DNA from: Stereocaulon alpinum
Taxonomy: Eukaryota > Ascomycota > Lecanoromycetes > Lecanorales > Stereocaulaceae
DNA: 64,000 nt
Direction of reading: 5' to 3'
NCBI GenBank assembly: GCA_018257865.1
Contig: JAEUBA010000016.1
Span: 124,001 to 188,000 of the forward strand
Positions within the stretch are counted from its first letter, which is position 1, and every line of letters begins with the position of its first letter. The notes beneath the pieces were generated by a model. The model was not told the DNA's origin, ran no database searches, and saw nothing but the letters and a program-made list of their open reading frames with translations. The position numbers and the translations under genes are program-made. Positions 43,701 to 55,765 of the stretch are shown here, one piece after another.

Positions 43701-46189
43701 CCTCTGTCACGTCCTCGAAGGATTTTAACAATTTGCCGTCTTTCGCCGCCTTAAGGAGACTGGGTTTACTCGTTAGGCGGATCGTGCGCTTGGCCTCTTG
43801 CTTGGTCAATACCATAAGCTCTTTCAGTACTTGGCCCACTCTGATCCGCTTGGCCAAAGACAGGCACCTTTGACTTGATCCATCGGCAAGATGCTCAATT
43901 GGCAATGTGGCTTTGACGCCGGAAGGCTCAAGCTCGATAACAATCGCGTCATTGGTCTTCTCTGTCACCTTTCCAGTGACAACTTCGCCTAGTTTAATTT
44001 CCTTGAGTGCCTCTTGCTGAGCAGCTCCAAATACCGACGGATCTTTGCATGAGACAATCATACGCTGCTCCGCCTCATCAACCGAGACGATATGGACATT
44101 GACGACCTGACCGACACGAAAGTGCTCTTTGGGGTCTTGTATGTAGGATTCGCTCATTTCTGACACTGGTAAGAACCCTCGGACCCGGCCATAGAACTGA
44201 ACAACAGCACCAGAGGGGACAATATTCACTAGAGTGCCAGGAGCCTGAAGACCTGGCTTCAGGTCTGCGTACGATATCCAAGGTTCGGCATCACTGTTAA
44301 CCAGAGTCTTCTTGAGTGTGAGACGAATTTGGCGCTTATCAGGATGCGTCGACAGCACTCTGGCGGTCACTGTATTTCCCTCTCTAAATTTCCTCTCGGG
44401 GTGTTGTAGATGGACATCGGCTAGATGTATCTCCGGCACCAGACCAGTGATGCCTTCCGCAATGGTAACGATTAAACCACTGACTCCATTAGGTCCAACC
44501 ATGAGTTTTTCCACGGTTCCTTTCACCACCTGTCCGACATTGACGTCCTCCATTCGCAGGAAGGGTTGGTCGATGATTCTCGATTCCATCGAGATAATGA
44601 AGAGTCCATCCATTGCGTTATAGCCAATGACACGAGCCTTGTGTACTGAGCCAACTCTATATCGTCCCGTCGCCTCAGCAAGCGTCTCGATCTTACCATC
44701 TGAGACTTTTGAGATATGTACAAAGCCTCGCACACCTTTAACACCGACATCGACAAGAAGCCCAATGCCTGGCTCAACTTTAACGACCCTGACCTCATCA
44801 ATGATCCTTGATATCGGCAGAAGCTGAGTTGGCGATATAACGCTTGAAGTCAGTGATAACGATGTCGTGGCCTTGGATCGGAAGTAGATGATATGATCCT
44901 GGAGTGACGCTCCAAGCTTCTTCTCCTCAATGGTAGGGAAGGTGCAAATGATTCTTCCCCTAACTTTACTGCCTACAGAATACTTGTTCTCAAGATCCTT
45001 GCCGCTTGAAGCTGCTCCCGAATGTATAAAATCTGCTGTAACATTGAGCAGACCCATGACCTTGCCGGCAATTCCGGTTGCAGTAACTTCTGACACCAGG
45101 ATATCAACCGCGGTTCCAGGCAGGAAAGAGTCCACGGTCGGGGCATCTGCAATGAAATTGCCTTTCTTGATATTCCCGATTTTCTGTGAGTCTGCGGAGA
45201 GCTTAATGATGTTACCACCTGAGCTCTTGCCGGTGACGAGACAAAGGTAGACGGATCCTTCCTCAACTCGAGCTATGTCAACATTAGCGCCCAATTCTTT
45301 TGACGACATAAAGCCTCGGACGTCAGGCTCTCTGAGTCCAAGATCCATTACTAAGCCGTGGTCTTCTACGCTAATCACAGAAGCTTGGACCATACTGTTT
45401 GTCACAATATCTATTTTGGTGAGACCAGCATTGGCTTCGCGAGGATTGACCGAGAGCTCAATATGCCTTTTGCCTTTCGCACCAGAAGCCTCCTTTTGTT
45501 GCGTTGAAGTGACGTAGGCACGCAGATACTGTCCGATTGAGAAAAATGCTTTGGGGTAAATTCCAGTATTATCATCTTCTCGTTCGGCGCCTTCTTCTGC
45601 TGCAGCTAGTGCTTCCATCCTCTTCATCAGCTTGTCAGACACCGATGTCAGAGGAACGTATCCCGTGAGATTATTTGGGAGGCTTAGAGCGATATCATAT
45701 CGATTGATCTGAGAGACTTGTCCAAGCACTATAGAACCTGGGATTAGTCGCTGGAAACACCAGTCAGCCATCATTCTTCCACAAGCCTTGGTGGCCGACC
45801 TTGTAGCTCAGTCCCTCGATGCGCACAGTTGCTTCCCCAACCAAATCATCCTTGGGCCCCTTTCTATCTTTGGACTTGGACTTGCGCTTGTTTGTCGCAA
45901 TGGGCGCATTGGAATGATCAGGCAACTCTCCCTCGTTCTCGGCGTCCTCAAATTCGTTCCTTGGGGGTTTCTTGCCGGTGTCCTGCTCGAATAGCACGTC
46001 TTGCTTTGCTTGGATCTGGATCTGCTTATGTTCCAAGGGTGTAAGGACACTCGCTCCCCCACGAGGAAACGCTGGCTCCTCATCTTTGAGGACTGAGAGC
46101 TTTGCGTTAGAGGATGGCTTCTGTTTTTGTTTCTTCTCGGGTGGAAGACTCCCGGCTGCAACATTGGCCTTGCGTTTAATTGGCGCCAT
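40729..46189 (-). CDS. RRP5: rRNA biogenesis protein RRP5 (S1 repeats plus HAT/TPR tail)
   Basis: Nucleolar factor required for both 18S and 5.8S/25S rRNA processing. Exon 1 (46189-45800) and exon 2 (45750-40729) are joined by a 49-nt intron, giving 1803 residues, the normal length. The N-terminus is basic and contains the family signature FPRGGASVLTPLEHKQI. Many S1 RNA-binding repeats follow, from LIPGSIVLGQVSQINRYDIA near residue 133 to about 1330, several with the pattern VxGxVxxVxxxGxFV. An acidic, Lys-rich linker leads to the C-terminal HAT/TPR module (about 1500-1790): FERLLLGQPNNSVLWLSYMA, RERLISIYIQSGK-like helices and KFFFKKWLEYEEKSGD. It is divergent from CDT2 with only 308 bp between starts. 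Confidence 0.96.
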
Positions 46190-46497
46190 TGTAGCTGTTG
46201 AGGAAAGCCGCCTTCTAGGTTCCAGATTGAACGGCTATGAATCAACACAGAGCATTGTATCATACTAAAGTTTCGAGAATTCCATTTTTTGTAGGGCTAT
46301 TTTACCCGAGGGCTAAATCTCTCTGGAATAGTGCCAGCTTAATTCCGACGTGTTTCGGACTTAGGGAGAGCGCGATATCGTTTGAACGCGCCTTCCACTT
46401 TCGCAAAGCCTTTCGAAACTTCTCCAACCTGGCTTCTTATTGTCCGGTGGCACTGATACACAATATGTGTATTACTATGGGGATTTGATATGCAATC
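46190..46497. promoter_or_regulatory. Bidirectional promoter region of RRP5 and CDT2
   Basis: 308 bp separate the divergent ATGs of RRP5 and CDT2. Both products serve growth and S phase, so shared control is plausible. I recognise no specific binding site in it; this is an inference from position. Confidence 0.45.
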
Positions 46498-48737
46498 ATG
46501 GCAAATCGAACCCCAATTGGCTCGCAAGACAATGTCCTATCTAGTAGAGCGGCATCTATAGATGGGGACAACCTAGCCTCGTCACCAATCCTACCTCCTC
46601 CAGACTACCAGAACAGCAAACCTCGGAAAGCACCGACCATAACCCCACGATCCTTCACACGCTTCTTTACCCCCAAATCTTCTCTTGAAAGAGGTGGAAG
46701 GATCGGTGCATCTAGGCAAGCATTGAGAGATATCACGGCTTCGGCTTCCAACCGCAAGGGACGAAGGACACCAACAAAGGACACCGTTGATATCCGTGAG
46801 GATGATATCAAAAGTGCAAGTAGGATATCGAAGAGCAAGAAGAGAAAGATATCAGACCCTTCAGAATTCACTCAAGAACGTTCTTCACCACTGAAAAGAA
46901 TACGCAATCAGTCTTTGCAGATCGCCGAAGACGAAAGCGATGCAGAATCAGCTGGATCAGGGGAGGATATTGGGGAGCATTTGCAGAGGTGGGGCGAGTC
47001 AACTCATAGGATACACAACGTTGTGGAGCCAATCGCTGGATCCAAATTTCGACGTCCGCTGGGAAGAGACCTGCGAAGAGAGATTGGTGCCTATGGCCCG
47101 ATAGGTAAAGCCCGGTTTTCAAATCATCGCCTTGCGGGGGCGAAGGATTGGCAATACGAGACGACAGACTTCTTTACCAGACCAGAAGATGCATACGTCT
47201 GTATGAACGTAGCAGCGCCGGCAGACCATACAATTCCATTCTGTACTGCAAGCTGCAATAGTGAGTCTAGCATACCCTTCTGTGTTTTGCTTTTGCTGAT
47301 CATAGTGCTGTAGCCAACTCTCTCGTCGCTATCGGTGACGAAGATGGAGGTATTAGGCTGCTGGAAAGCGCAAAGGATGGGAAGCCTAAGTTCACAACAG
47401 CGTATCTTGCCTTTCGTCCCCACGCCAACGCTATACTGGATCTTGCTTTCTCTCCCGATGACTTGCTATTGGCAACAGCATCTGGAGACCAAAGTTCCCA
47501 AATCATAGATATGCCTAGTCAACGAACCACATACTCTCTCAATGGCCACGTATCATCTGTCAAGCAAGTCTGCTTTCAGCCCGGAAGTTCGAACGTCATT
47601 GCAACGTCAAGTCGGGATGGTAGCGTCCAGATATGGGATCTTAGATGCAAAGGATTTGATGCTCCAGTCCGTGATATTCGAGTCTCTCTGGAACCATCTG
47701 TTACAGATCTCACAAGAACACCGCCGAATCACAAGCTGACATGGGCCCGGTCTGTCAACACGATAATCGAAGCGCATGCAAACCGTCAACCTTTGCTGGC
47801 AAACGCGGCTCCAGCCAACAAGGCCACACCAACACTTGATGCTCCATCAAAGACCGAGTCTCCTGGCCGAAGAGGCGACGTTTCAATCACCGCGCTGTCG
47901 TTTCTCCCGCCCGGCCGAGAGCATCTCCTGCTCACAGCCTCGGAAGCAAATGCGAGCGTCAAGCTTTGGGACCTGCGTACGACACACAATCATCGTCGAA
48001 GTCATGCGTCTCCGTTGTCCAGCACCAAACAGCCTGAGAGCCACAACAAGCATCGTCACTTCGGCCTAACCTCCTTGTCGCTCAGCGGCGATGGTTTACG
48101 CTTGTATACCCTGTGCAGAGATAACACCGTCTATGCGTACTCAACGTCACACCTCATACTTGGGCATGCACCAGAGTTATCCCAACCGTCGTCAAAGCCC
48201 CGAAGATCAGCAGGTCAGGAGAAGGAGGGTCTCGGACCGATTTATGGCTTCCGTCATCCAAAGTTCCATGCCACAACGTTCTATGTGAAGTCTGCTGTCC
48301 GGATGGCAAAGGACAATAATAGCGAACTACTTGCAGTTGGCAGCAGTGACGGCTGCGCGGTGATCTTCCCAACAGACGAGCGGTACATGCAGCGCTCGAA
48401 TCACCAACGGATGCACCCTTCAGGCCCGCCGTTCCCGAGGCCGAGACCAGCCCTAACCCGCACCGATAGTGGCACAGGGCTCTCCACTAGACTTGAGGAT
48501 ACGATTCCAATATACCAAGACGGCTCGGCACTCATTCAGGGGCACAGTAGGGAAGTCACAGGCTTATCCTGGACACCTACCGGCGAGCTTGTGACAGTAG
48601 GTGATGACTTCGCAGCGAGATGCTGGCGAGAAGGAGCCGACGCCCGAGACTTGCGAATGGGTGGTGAGAAAGAGGGAAGGCGATGGCGTTGTGGTTGGGC
48701 AGAAGCCAACGAGGAGTGGGACGATGACGACGGATGA
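46498..48737 (+). CDS. CDT2: WD40 substrate receptor of CRL4 ubiquitin ligase (Cdt2/DTL-like)
   Basis: Cdt2 brings PCNA-bound substrates such as Cdt1 to the Cul4-Ddb1 ligase during S phase and DNA repair. Exons are 46498-47260 and 47314-48737, with a 53-nt intron and phase kept, giving 728 residues. The N-terminal 190 residues are basic and disordered and include ITPRSFTRFFTPKSS, a Phe-Phe motif reminiscent of a PCNA-interacting box but lacking the usual Gln. WD repeats follow: LVAIGDEDGGIRLLES, AILDLAFSPDDLLLATASGD, VCFQPGSSNVIATSSRDGSV, QIWDLRCKG, ITALSFLPPGREHLLLTAS, VKLWDLRTTHNHRRS and VTGLSWTPTGELVTVGDDFA. The long insert between repeats, with an EPSVTDLTRTPPNHKLT-like segment, is usual for this family. 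The stop is 140 bp from the convergent gene. Confidence 0.85.
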
Positions 48738-48877
48738 CAGCGGCCTGTTTCGAATATCATGTCCAAAGGTAAAAACGCGGATATCCAGAGTTTGTATAGT
48801 GTAAAGACTGTCAGTCCTTGGCAGCTGTGAGCACGCCTTCTTGTTTCTGTATCCCAGATCGGCTTGCAGATTGCCTC

Positions 48878-49832
48878 TTATTTCTCTTGTTTCACGTTCT
48901 CACTAGGTTTACTCCCCCGTGTCTCGCCTATCCTGCTCTCCTCCATCCTCAGCCTCTCCACCTGCTCATCCACCAGGGCAATATCCGCCTCAATTCGCAA
49001 CAACCTCTCCCTCAACATATTCCCATACTCTTCGTCACTCAAAGCCCTCATAGGCATCCACTTCATCTCCGCTATTCTGTTCCAGACATCTTGCGTCTTT
49101 TTCTCCTTCGGACTTGCCATCTCAACAGCAATCTGCTGTGTATGTCGCGCATCAAGCTTGTTATAGACCGTTTGCCCCACGAAGCCAAATAACGCGAACA
49201 TCATCGTCCCAGGTATAACATTGCGCCGCCCACGGAAGAGCGCGCCAGTTATACCGCCTGTGATGCCGCCTGCGTAGGAACTTGCTGATATTCGATCTTG
49301 TGACGAAGGAAGGGGGCCCGCGTTCCACTGATAGAGAATGGTGGAGCGAGTTGCTGGGTGAAAAAGGGTCAGTTTCTATGGGGAGGGCGTTATGGTAGGG
49401 GTTGAGAAGCATACCCCAGAATGTGCTGCCGAGGGCGAACCATTGGATGCCTGATGCTATTGTGAAGAGAGTCGGGGTAGGGGAGGCGCGCAAGACGGCT
49501 GCTATTCCGCCTGTGAGGAGACCGATTGTTCCTGGGAAAGGGATCAGCATACAAGATAGGGTGCAAATTGAGGCTCTTGAGCGAAATAAGGCTCCATCTC
49601 GAAGCTCGAGCGCAAACCCCGTAATGTGGGCCGATGTCATTCGTATAAGATCTTGGGCATTCTCTTGTAACACCCAGAGCTAGCACTAGTCCTCTCAAGA
49701 TTTAGACATCAAGCAATGGCACTTACCGGTCAATGCGCCGACTTGAATTGCTGGTGTAAGTATCGTTGGAGCTTTGGATAATTGTTTGAGTAATTGTTCG
49801 GCATTGAAACCTGACTCCTTCCCAGAAGCCAT
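48878..49832 (-). CDS. Conserved small membrane protein with Gly-rich helices and coiled-coil tail
   Basis: 232 residues from three exons: 49832-49727, 49531-49415 and 49353-48878. All junctions are GT-AG and phase-consistent; intron 1 is long (195 nt). The N-terminal half has hydrophobic Gly-rich helices: TPAIQVGALTGTIGLLTGGI, TLFTIASGIQWFALGSTFWA, SSYAGGITGGITGALFRGRR and TMMFALFGFVGQTVYNKL. The tail is a charged coiled coil (LRERLLRIEADIALVDEQVE). The Gly-zipper arrangement recalls Tim17/22-type mitochondrial inner-membrane proteins, but I cannot place it in a named family, so location and role are inferred. It is divergent from the eIF4B gene. Confidence 0.68.
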
Positions 49833-50181
49833 CACGGAGTTCTGAGAGAGCTCTATAGTCGAGGTAAATGAGTGTTCACACAAGTCCCTCCATCCAAAGC
49901 GCAAAGATAAGGTAGATCTCATATGCTGCACAGTGACGATGCTGGGCTTGACCGGTGTGATAGAGCGCTAGCCGGCAGCTAGGGGATCGTCGGCTAAATT
50001 ATAATTTACCATAGCCTTTGATTGCCTACGTCCAAGGTTTTCAACCACCGCACAACCTCCATGTACACCATCAAAAGTCTCTGAACTTCATCACTAACTA
50101 AGTACACCGTCAGAGACGACTTATTGTACGCTCTCTAGGCCGGTGGACGCTCGCAAGAGCGTGGGATACTGAGCCGCAATC
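49833..50181. promoter_or_regulatory. Divergent promoter between the membrane protein and eIF4B genes
   Basis: About 350 bp between divergent start codons. No specific site is recognised, and part of it is likely 5' leader for both genes. Confidence 0.4.
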
Positions 50182-52155
50182 ATGGGTTAGTCTACTCAAC
50201 GAGACACAGCCTATACCCCACTTCATTGTGCGAATTGAGCTGATTGATACTCGCAGCTCCTCAAAAGCAGAAAGGCCAGAAAATGGACCTTGGGGCGTTC
50301 CTTACGGATAAGTGTACGTGTACATGACAATGCCGCACAAGCGGAGATAGAGCAGTTGCTGACATACATCTAGCCCTAGGTTCATGGGCCGATGAAATGG
50401 AAGATGCGCCGATGCCTTCGGCTCCTAGTGGCAATAGAGGCTATGGTGGTGATCGTGGATACAGCTCTGGAGGTGGTTTTGGCAGTGGTGGATTCGGTAA
50501 TTGACAACGTTTTTGCGTCTGAGAAAAACCAGCATATGCTAATTTCGACGACAAGACCGAAGCGGATACTCTGTACGGGAGCCATTACCTCTACCATCGA
50601 AGCCACCGTATACCGTGCATATTGCGAACATGAATTTCAGCACGACGCGCGGAGAGATTGAGGATTTCCTCGCTGATTGCCAGGTTACCGAAGTACGAAT
50701 CCCTGAGGACAAACTAGAAGGGAAGCCCAAGGGATTCGCATATGCGACCTTTGAGACACTAGATGGTCTGAAGAAGGCACTAGATCTCAGTGGTAGAGAT
50801 CTTGCAGGGAGACCTATAAGAATCAGCGTGGCTGAGCCACGTAAGTCTCATTCGATCCATGACTCGCCTTTCCAAACTTGAGTAGGTGCTAAGATGTGTT
50901 CGTTTCTTTAGAGAAAGACAGACCAGACGCTCGCGAATTCGGAGACTGGACTCGGAAAGGACCGCTACCAGACACTGGCGCACCTCGACGAACATCGGAC
51001 CGAGGTGGCTTCGGCTCTGGACGTGGAGGTTTCGATAATAGTTCAGATACTGGGAGCGAGCGCCCAGCCCGCCGTGCTGGCTACGAGCAAAGCGATGGGA
51101 AGATTCGAGACTTCCAAAATTGGGATCGGAAAGGCCCGCTTACTCCTACGTTACCACCCCCTGCTCCGGCCAGAAGCTTTGACCGTCCTGTCAGCCGTGA
51201 CGGCCCTGCTGCTCGTAGGAACTCACCATCATGGGGTGAAGGGCGGTCTGATGCAGGGTCAAGGCCTCCGAGGCGTGAATTTGTCGAGCGACCCGTCATT
51301 GAACGAGTACCCACTGCAGCAGAACAGGACAGTCAATGGAGAACCAAAATGAAACCAGATCCATCTCCAGCTCCGCCTGTTCAGCCAGTGCAAGACGCCA
51401 AATCGCCAGCGCTTTCCAATCGCGAACTCAGTACGCCGCCTTCACCTGCCGCTCCACCAGCAGCTCCTGCATCTCGACCTAAGCTGAATCTGGCAAAGCG
51501 TACCATCTCAGAAGCACCAACAGAAGCAGCTTCAACGCTTGCTTCGGATTCAAAAGCAAGCCCATTTGGCGCCGCTAAGCCCATCGACACTGCTACTAGA
51601 GAGAAGGAGGTTGAAGAGAAACGGCAAATCGCCATTCGCGAGAAGAAAGAGGCAGATGAGAAAGCTCGTGCGGAGAAGAAAGCTGCGGACGACAAAGTTA
51701 AGGAAGAGAAGAGACTCGCCAGAGATGCTGAACTTGCCGTTAGAAGGGATCAGGATGCGGAAAAGAAGGAGAAGCCAAACGGCCAGCCAAAAGAGAAAGC
51801 GAATGGCCAATCTAAAGAGAAAGCTACGGAGAACGGTGCCCCAGCAGCGGCACCCGGAAAGAGTTACGAGATACTCCGGAGAGCAACGCATGATGATACT
51901 ACTGCGCCAGGCGACGAGGCTGATGAGGCAGGAGAGCACGGATTGATCACTGAAGACAAAGCCGTCAAGCCAAAAGAGATTGTTCGAGACATTTCGCCGA
52001 AGAAGGATGACGCTGCCCAAACCAATGGCGCGTCCGCTACTGGCACACCTGATCCAACTGCCGATACTCTCGAGGATGAGGGCTGGAGCACGGTCTCCAA
52101 GCCTGTCAGAAGTCGCAAAAGTGGCAACCAAGCTGCTCGTGCTATCGCTTCCTAG
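50182..52155 (+). CDS. TIF3: Translation initiation factor eIF4B (Tif3-like), 5 exons with a 4-nt first coding exon
   Basis: Binds RNA and the ribosome and stimulates the eIF4A helicase during start-codon scanning. Exons are 50182-50185, 50257-50313, 50374-50496, 50556-50840 and 50912-52155, giving 570 residues. The first exon is only ATGG; splicing gives MAPQKQKGQKMDLGAFLTDK, then SLGSWADEMEDAPMP, the conserved eIF4B start. For intron 3, acceptor 50555 (branch CTAAT at about 50540) is needed to reach GYSVREPLPLPSKPPYTVHI; the nearer AG at 50532 gives the wrong frame. An RRM follows (VHIANMNF, GFAYATFETL). Then come the eIF4B repeats FGDWTRKGPLP and FQNWDRKGPLTP, an Arg/Pro-rich region, a long Lys/Glu-rich helix and a C-terminal DEGWSTVSKPVRSRK. 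Confidence 0.93.
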
Positions 52156-52950
52156 GACCAAATCGGCACCCTACTCTTTCGAGATCACTCATGGCTCCAC
52201 ATGAACTTCACTTCGCCCTGGCATCTTTCGTATATTCGCAAAGGTTTCCATCATTTCCACTGGCGTTACGGATCACCTCTCCGTCTTTGCATGGCTATGA
52301 AACTCAGCATAGAAATTTCTGGATAGGGGTAGCTGGCTGCTATGCTATCACCCAGAGTGATATTGCACTCTGCATTCTCACTGTGAGGATGCTAAAAGTT
52401 CGCTTATGGGCGTCAGAACTTGCCCTTGAATGGGACAGTATAAGCTTTACTGGTGGAATAACAATAGTATTACCGCAATAGAATTGGCGGTGTATGGACC
52501 TACATTGGTCGAGATCTCGATTTGTGTATATTAGACTGCTACAGATCCTTCCGATGCATAGATTTCATGAAAAGGCTTCAACATTGTCGCCAAATCTCGA
52601 TTTGCATCGTAAATGGGGCTATGATGCTTTTAGAGTGCAAGCCCACTGTAAGATGTCTTAGCCTCTCATTTCATTGGCCTGGTGGAGTTTGATTGACGAA
52701 CCCGGGAACTCCGCCACGTGATGATCTCCAGGGTCTTGAGGATCAGTGGACTAAGGTACGTACCTTAAGGTAGCGCCCGCTCTTCTGTGACAAGGATTTG
52801 GGCGTCCACTACTTCATGTCCACATACAGTCAGCAGAACAAACATTCCCCTTTAGTCCACAAGCATAGCCCATGCATATCGCATACAGCATATGCTCCTT
52901 GGTCATTCCTCAACAGCGCTATAGCACTCCACCCTGAAGACTAACATGAT
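52156..52950. other. Spacer with palindrome and E-box, upstream of the Sec2-like gene
   Basis: No gene seen. A CACGTG E-box lies at about 52716, and a perfect 16-bp palindrome at 52752-52767 overlaps a CCTTAAGG. Both are within 240 bp of the next start codon. Confidence 0.45.
52752..52767. promoter_or_regulatory. Perfect 16-bp palindrome TAAGGTACGTACCTTA
   Basis: The sequence equals its own reverse complement over all 16 bases and lies 184 bp upstream of the Sec2-like start. Dimeric regulators bind such sites. A related palindrome (TACGGTACCGTA) lies upstream of the C2H2 regulator at 25737. Confidence 0.6.
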
Positions 52951-53774
52951 ATGTCCTCAGTAACCACACTACTGCAGAATCCCACTACCTCATCTTTCCC
53001 GACCACGTCTTTCAATACTTGCCACAAGTGCGGTGCAGACCTGTCTCAGTCACACCCTGCGATTGCAGAAGATGCACAAAGAAGAATCTCAGAGCTTGAA
53101 ACACAGGTCAGGATATTGACTGGTAAAGCGACTGCTGCAGGTATGCCTACATTCCTTTATATGCGCCAGCATCTGCGCTTTGCCCATATTACGCATTGAT
53201 GAACATGAGCCGACGGTTGGGAATGGAAGTTTCGCTACTCAGCTTGCTGATGGACAATGTAGTCGACAAGCTCGCCGACTACGAAGATGAACTTCGCCAA
53301 CTCAAGTCCTCATCACAAAACGAGCAGAACCTGAACATTCCACCTCAGTCACCATCACGTCCCTCCTCGGCTCCTGGTAGCCATCCAAGCCGTACCAACC
53401 TCCCGTCTCGTCTCTCTAACCTCCTCCCCTCCTCACGGCGCGTTGCATCCCAACTTCCCGAACCACCGCTCACCCCAGGCTACCTACCACATAATTCTGC
53501 AGATCTACTCACACTCCTTACGAAAGAACAGACATTACGGCAAGCAGCAGAGAGCAGGGTCAACCAGACGAATAACGAATTAGAGGAGCTGTCGGCGCAA
53601 CTGTTCACCGAGGCAAACGAGATGGTTGCCACAGAGCGGAAGGCGAGGGCGAAGTTAGAGGAGAGGGTCGCAATATTAGAAGGACGGGATAAGGAGAAGC
53701 GGAGTAGGTTAGAGATGCTAGAGTCAAGGCTAGGAAGGATTGAAAGGGTTAGGGGGTTGTTGTCGAGGGAATAG
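52951..53774 (+). CDS. Sec2-domain coiled-coil protein (putative Rab GEF)
   Basis: 233 residues. Exons are 52951-53140 and 53263-53774; the junction restores TAAVDKLADYEDELRQLK and phase holds (intron 122 nt). The N-terminus has a Cys pair, CHKCGADL. Two coiled-coil stretches follow, and the C-terminal one (ELSAQLFTEANEMVATERKA, then RAKLEERVAILE) is the Sec2p/Rabin8 signature, where Sec2 exchanges nucleotide on the Rab Sec4 for exocytosis. Yeast Sec2 is about three times longer; this is a compact form with a short Pro/Ser-rich linker between coils. I cannot tell from sequence whether it is the main Sec2 orthologue or a small paralog. Confidence 0.75.
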
Positions 53775-54181
53775 GGGAGCTGATGAAATATGGCGAAGTG
53801 AGGTTGATGGACGGTTTATACCCTGCATGGTGTTTGGCGTAAGGGCTGTGTGCCCATTGGATGTGCATCGGTGTTGGATACACCACTTTTATACCAGTGC
53901 TAATGCGACTCTGATATCTGAAAATGACAGTATTGAAGGGTTACATTCCCCTTATATGCCGAAGTTGAAAGACACTAGGAGCCTGACACCCTCAATATGA
54001 CTGCTAGAGAACGGATCATATTGACGGTTGCTGCTTTCGTCACACGGTCGTGCCTGGCCGTGTTAAGCGCGGATTCCTTCCGAACTCCACTTACCACTGG
54101 TAAACAACCCTCGCTTCTTCCACTTTCAAGCCACAATCAACCCCAATATCTGCACAAGCTTCCACTCGCTCAAACTGAGAG
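53775..54181. other. Spacer between the Sec2-like gene and an orphan gene
   Basis: About 400 bp with nothing recognised. Confidence 0.4.
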
Positions 54182-55765
54182 ATGACAGGCGAGGAAGCTT
54201 TTGACGCTCGTTGTGCAATGGCCGCTAAGCTTGCGTGTTCACGTCCCCGTCAAGAAGCTAAGTTTGACGGCAGGTGGGAGCACGATCTGTTCGAACGCGG
54301 GAACACAGCTCCGATGAAGGAGGAAATTCTCAAAGAAGGGGAGATTCCTTACTTTAACACTCGTAGCATTACTCCAGCCGAGTCTCGGGCGTCGTCCTTC
54401 CTGGCTTCCATCCCTCGGTGGCAACCATCTTCGACTCGATTCGATTTTTCGCCGCCGGCTTCGGACAGCTACTCATACCAATCACGCTCACAAGCAACGG
54501 TTGTGAATTCACCGAGAGTCAAAGATCGTTCCCAGTTCCCAGACGTTATCCCTGGACTTGACGGGCTTGATAAGCTCGATCCATTCATTGGCATACGCCC
54601 GCGAGGTAAAAGAAGCACAGAAGTTCAGTTCGTGCTCAGTGCACAGTTTCGTTGCTATGGCAAACAGCCCGTATTTCCAGCGGCAATGACATCCATTATC
54701 CATCAATTCATGGTTGCAAATAAGTTCGTAGCCTCACGCAAATTCCTCGGCAAGTCAGTCAAGAAGCGACTTTGGCAAAGTCTATTGGTCAGGTTGGATG
54801 TACATGAGACGTCGGAGCTATCGTGGAAGCAGAGAGATTACACTCGCAGCGTCGCTGTCGACCTAAATCAGTATATCGACACTCAGGCAACTCGGTGGAA
54901 AGCAACTGGCATCTACCTCCAGCCCATGAGCGGAGCTGTCCCGGCTTTCCATGAATGTACAAGGACATGGCTACAGAGGGATTGGGACGGTGTGATGCCA
55001 CATTCTCTGCGTCCGACTACCGCACAGTCACTTGTTCTTACGGCTGCGGATCTAAGCGAGGCTGACATTGCAAAGATCGCAGACCGTGTGAAAGCACAGA
55101 TCGTGCCTGCTCCTGACGAGAGACCAAGTCAGACCTCAGGTAAGTGGCCTTTGACATTCAATATTTGGTTCGGTGTATTAGCCAAGAAGTAGGCTTACCT
55201 ACCGGAAATAGAAACTATCCAGTTTACTGGCGAAGGGGATAGTTCTCAGCCAGGCAAGCGTCGAGCGGCTAGTCATCCCGATCATCGCCCACCAAAACGC
55301 ATGAAAGAGCAGATCTCTCCCTTCGCAGCTCGACTGAGTGAGACTCAAATCAGGAACATTGAGCCGACTGACGAAGTCGACTTCACAACGCCACATGACA
55401 GGAGCTTCCCTAACATGCTCGAAACGATACACCACGCAAGCAGCATTTTACTGAACCTTGCCCCCAAGTCGGCCACGGAGCTGGCTGTTCTTCAAAAGGA
55501 TTGGCAATCCCATGGGTATCGATCTACGCTTGCGGAGTGTTTGTTCGTCGCTCGAAGTGATGTGTTGTCAATGAAAGGGTATCTTGATAGTGCATTGGAA
55601 CTTCTCTCGCTGCTCGAGGACTTTGATGGCTGGAAAGTGACGGACGGAAAGCTTGAAGTTGTACTGGGAGACCACGTTGCAGCCAGGACGCATGAACATT
55701 TGCAGATTGATCAATCCTCGGTTTCGACCGTGACCGTGGTCACGGGAGCTGGAAACCCATCTTAA
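54182..55765 (+). CDS. Hypothetical protein, 2 exons
   Basis: 503 residues; exons 54182-55139 and 55212-55765, with a 72-nt GTAAGT...AG intron and phase kept. I do not recognise it. A charged N-terminus (EEAFDARCAMAAKLACSRPR) and a Ser/Pro-rich region lead into a folded-looking middle (about 140-300), with VQFVLSAQFRCYGKQPVFPA and WLQRDWDGVMPHSL. A basic patch KRRAASHPDHRPPKRMKEQ, likely a nuclear signal, comes just after the junction. A helical C-terminus contains NMLETIHHASSILLNLAP and LECLFVARSDVLSMKGYLD-like helices. No signal peptide or membrane segment. Coding status is supported by the long ORF and the fit of the intron. Confidence 0.72.
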
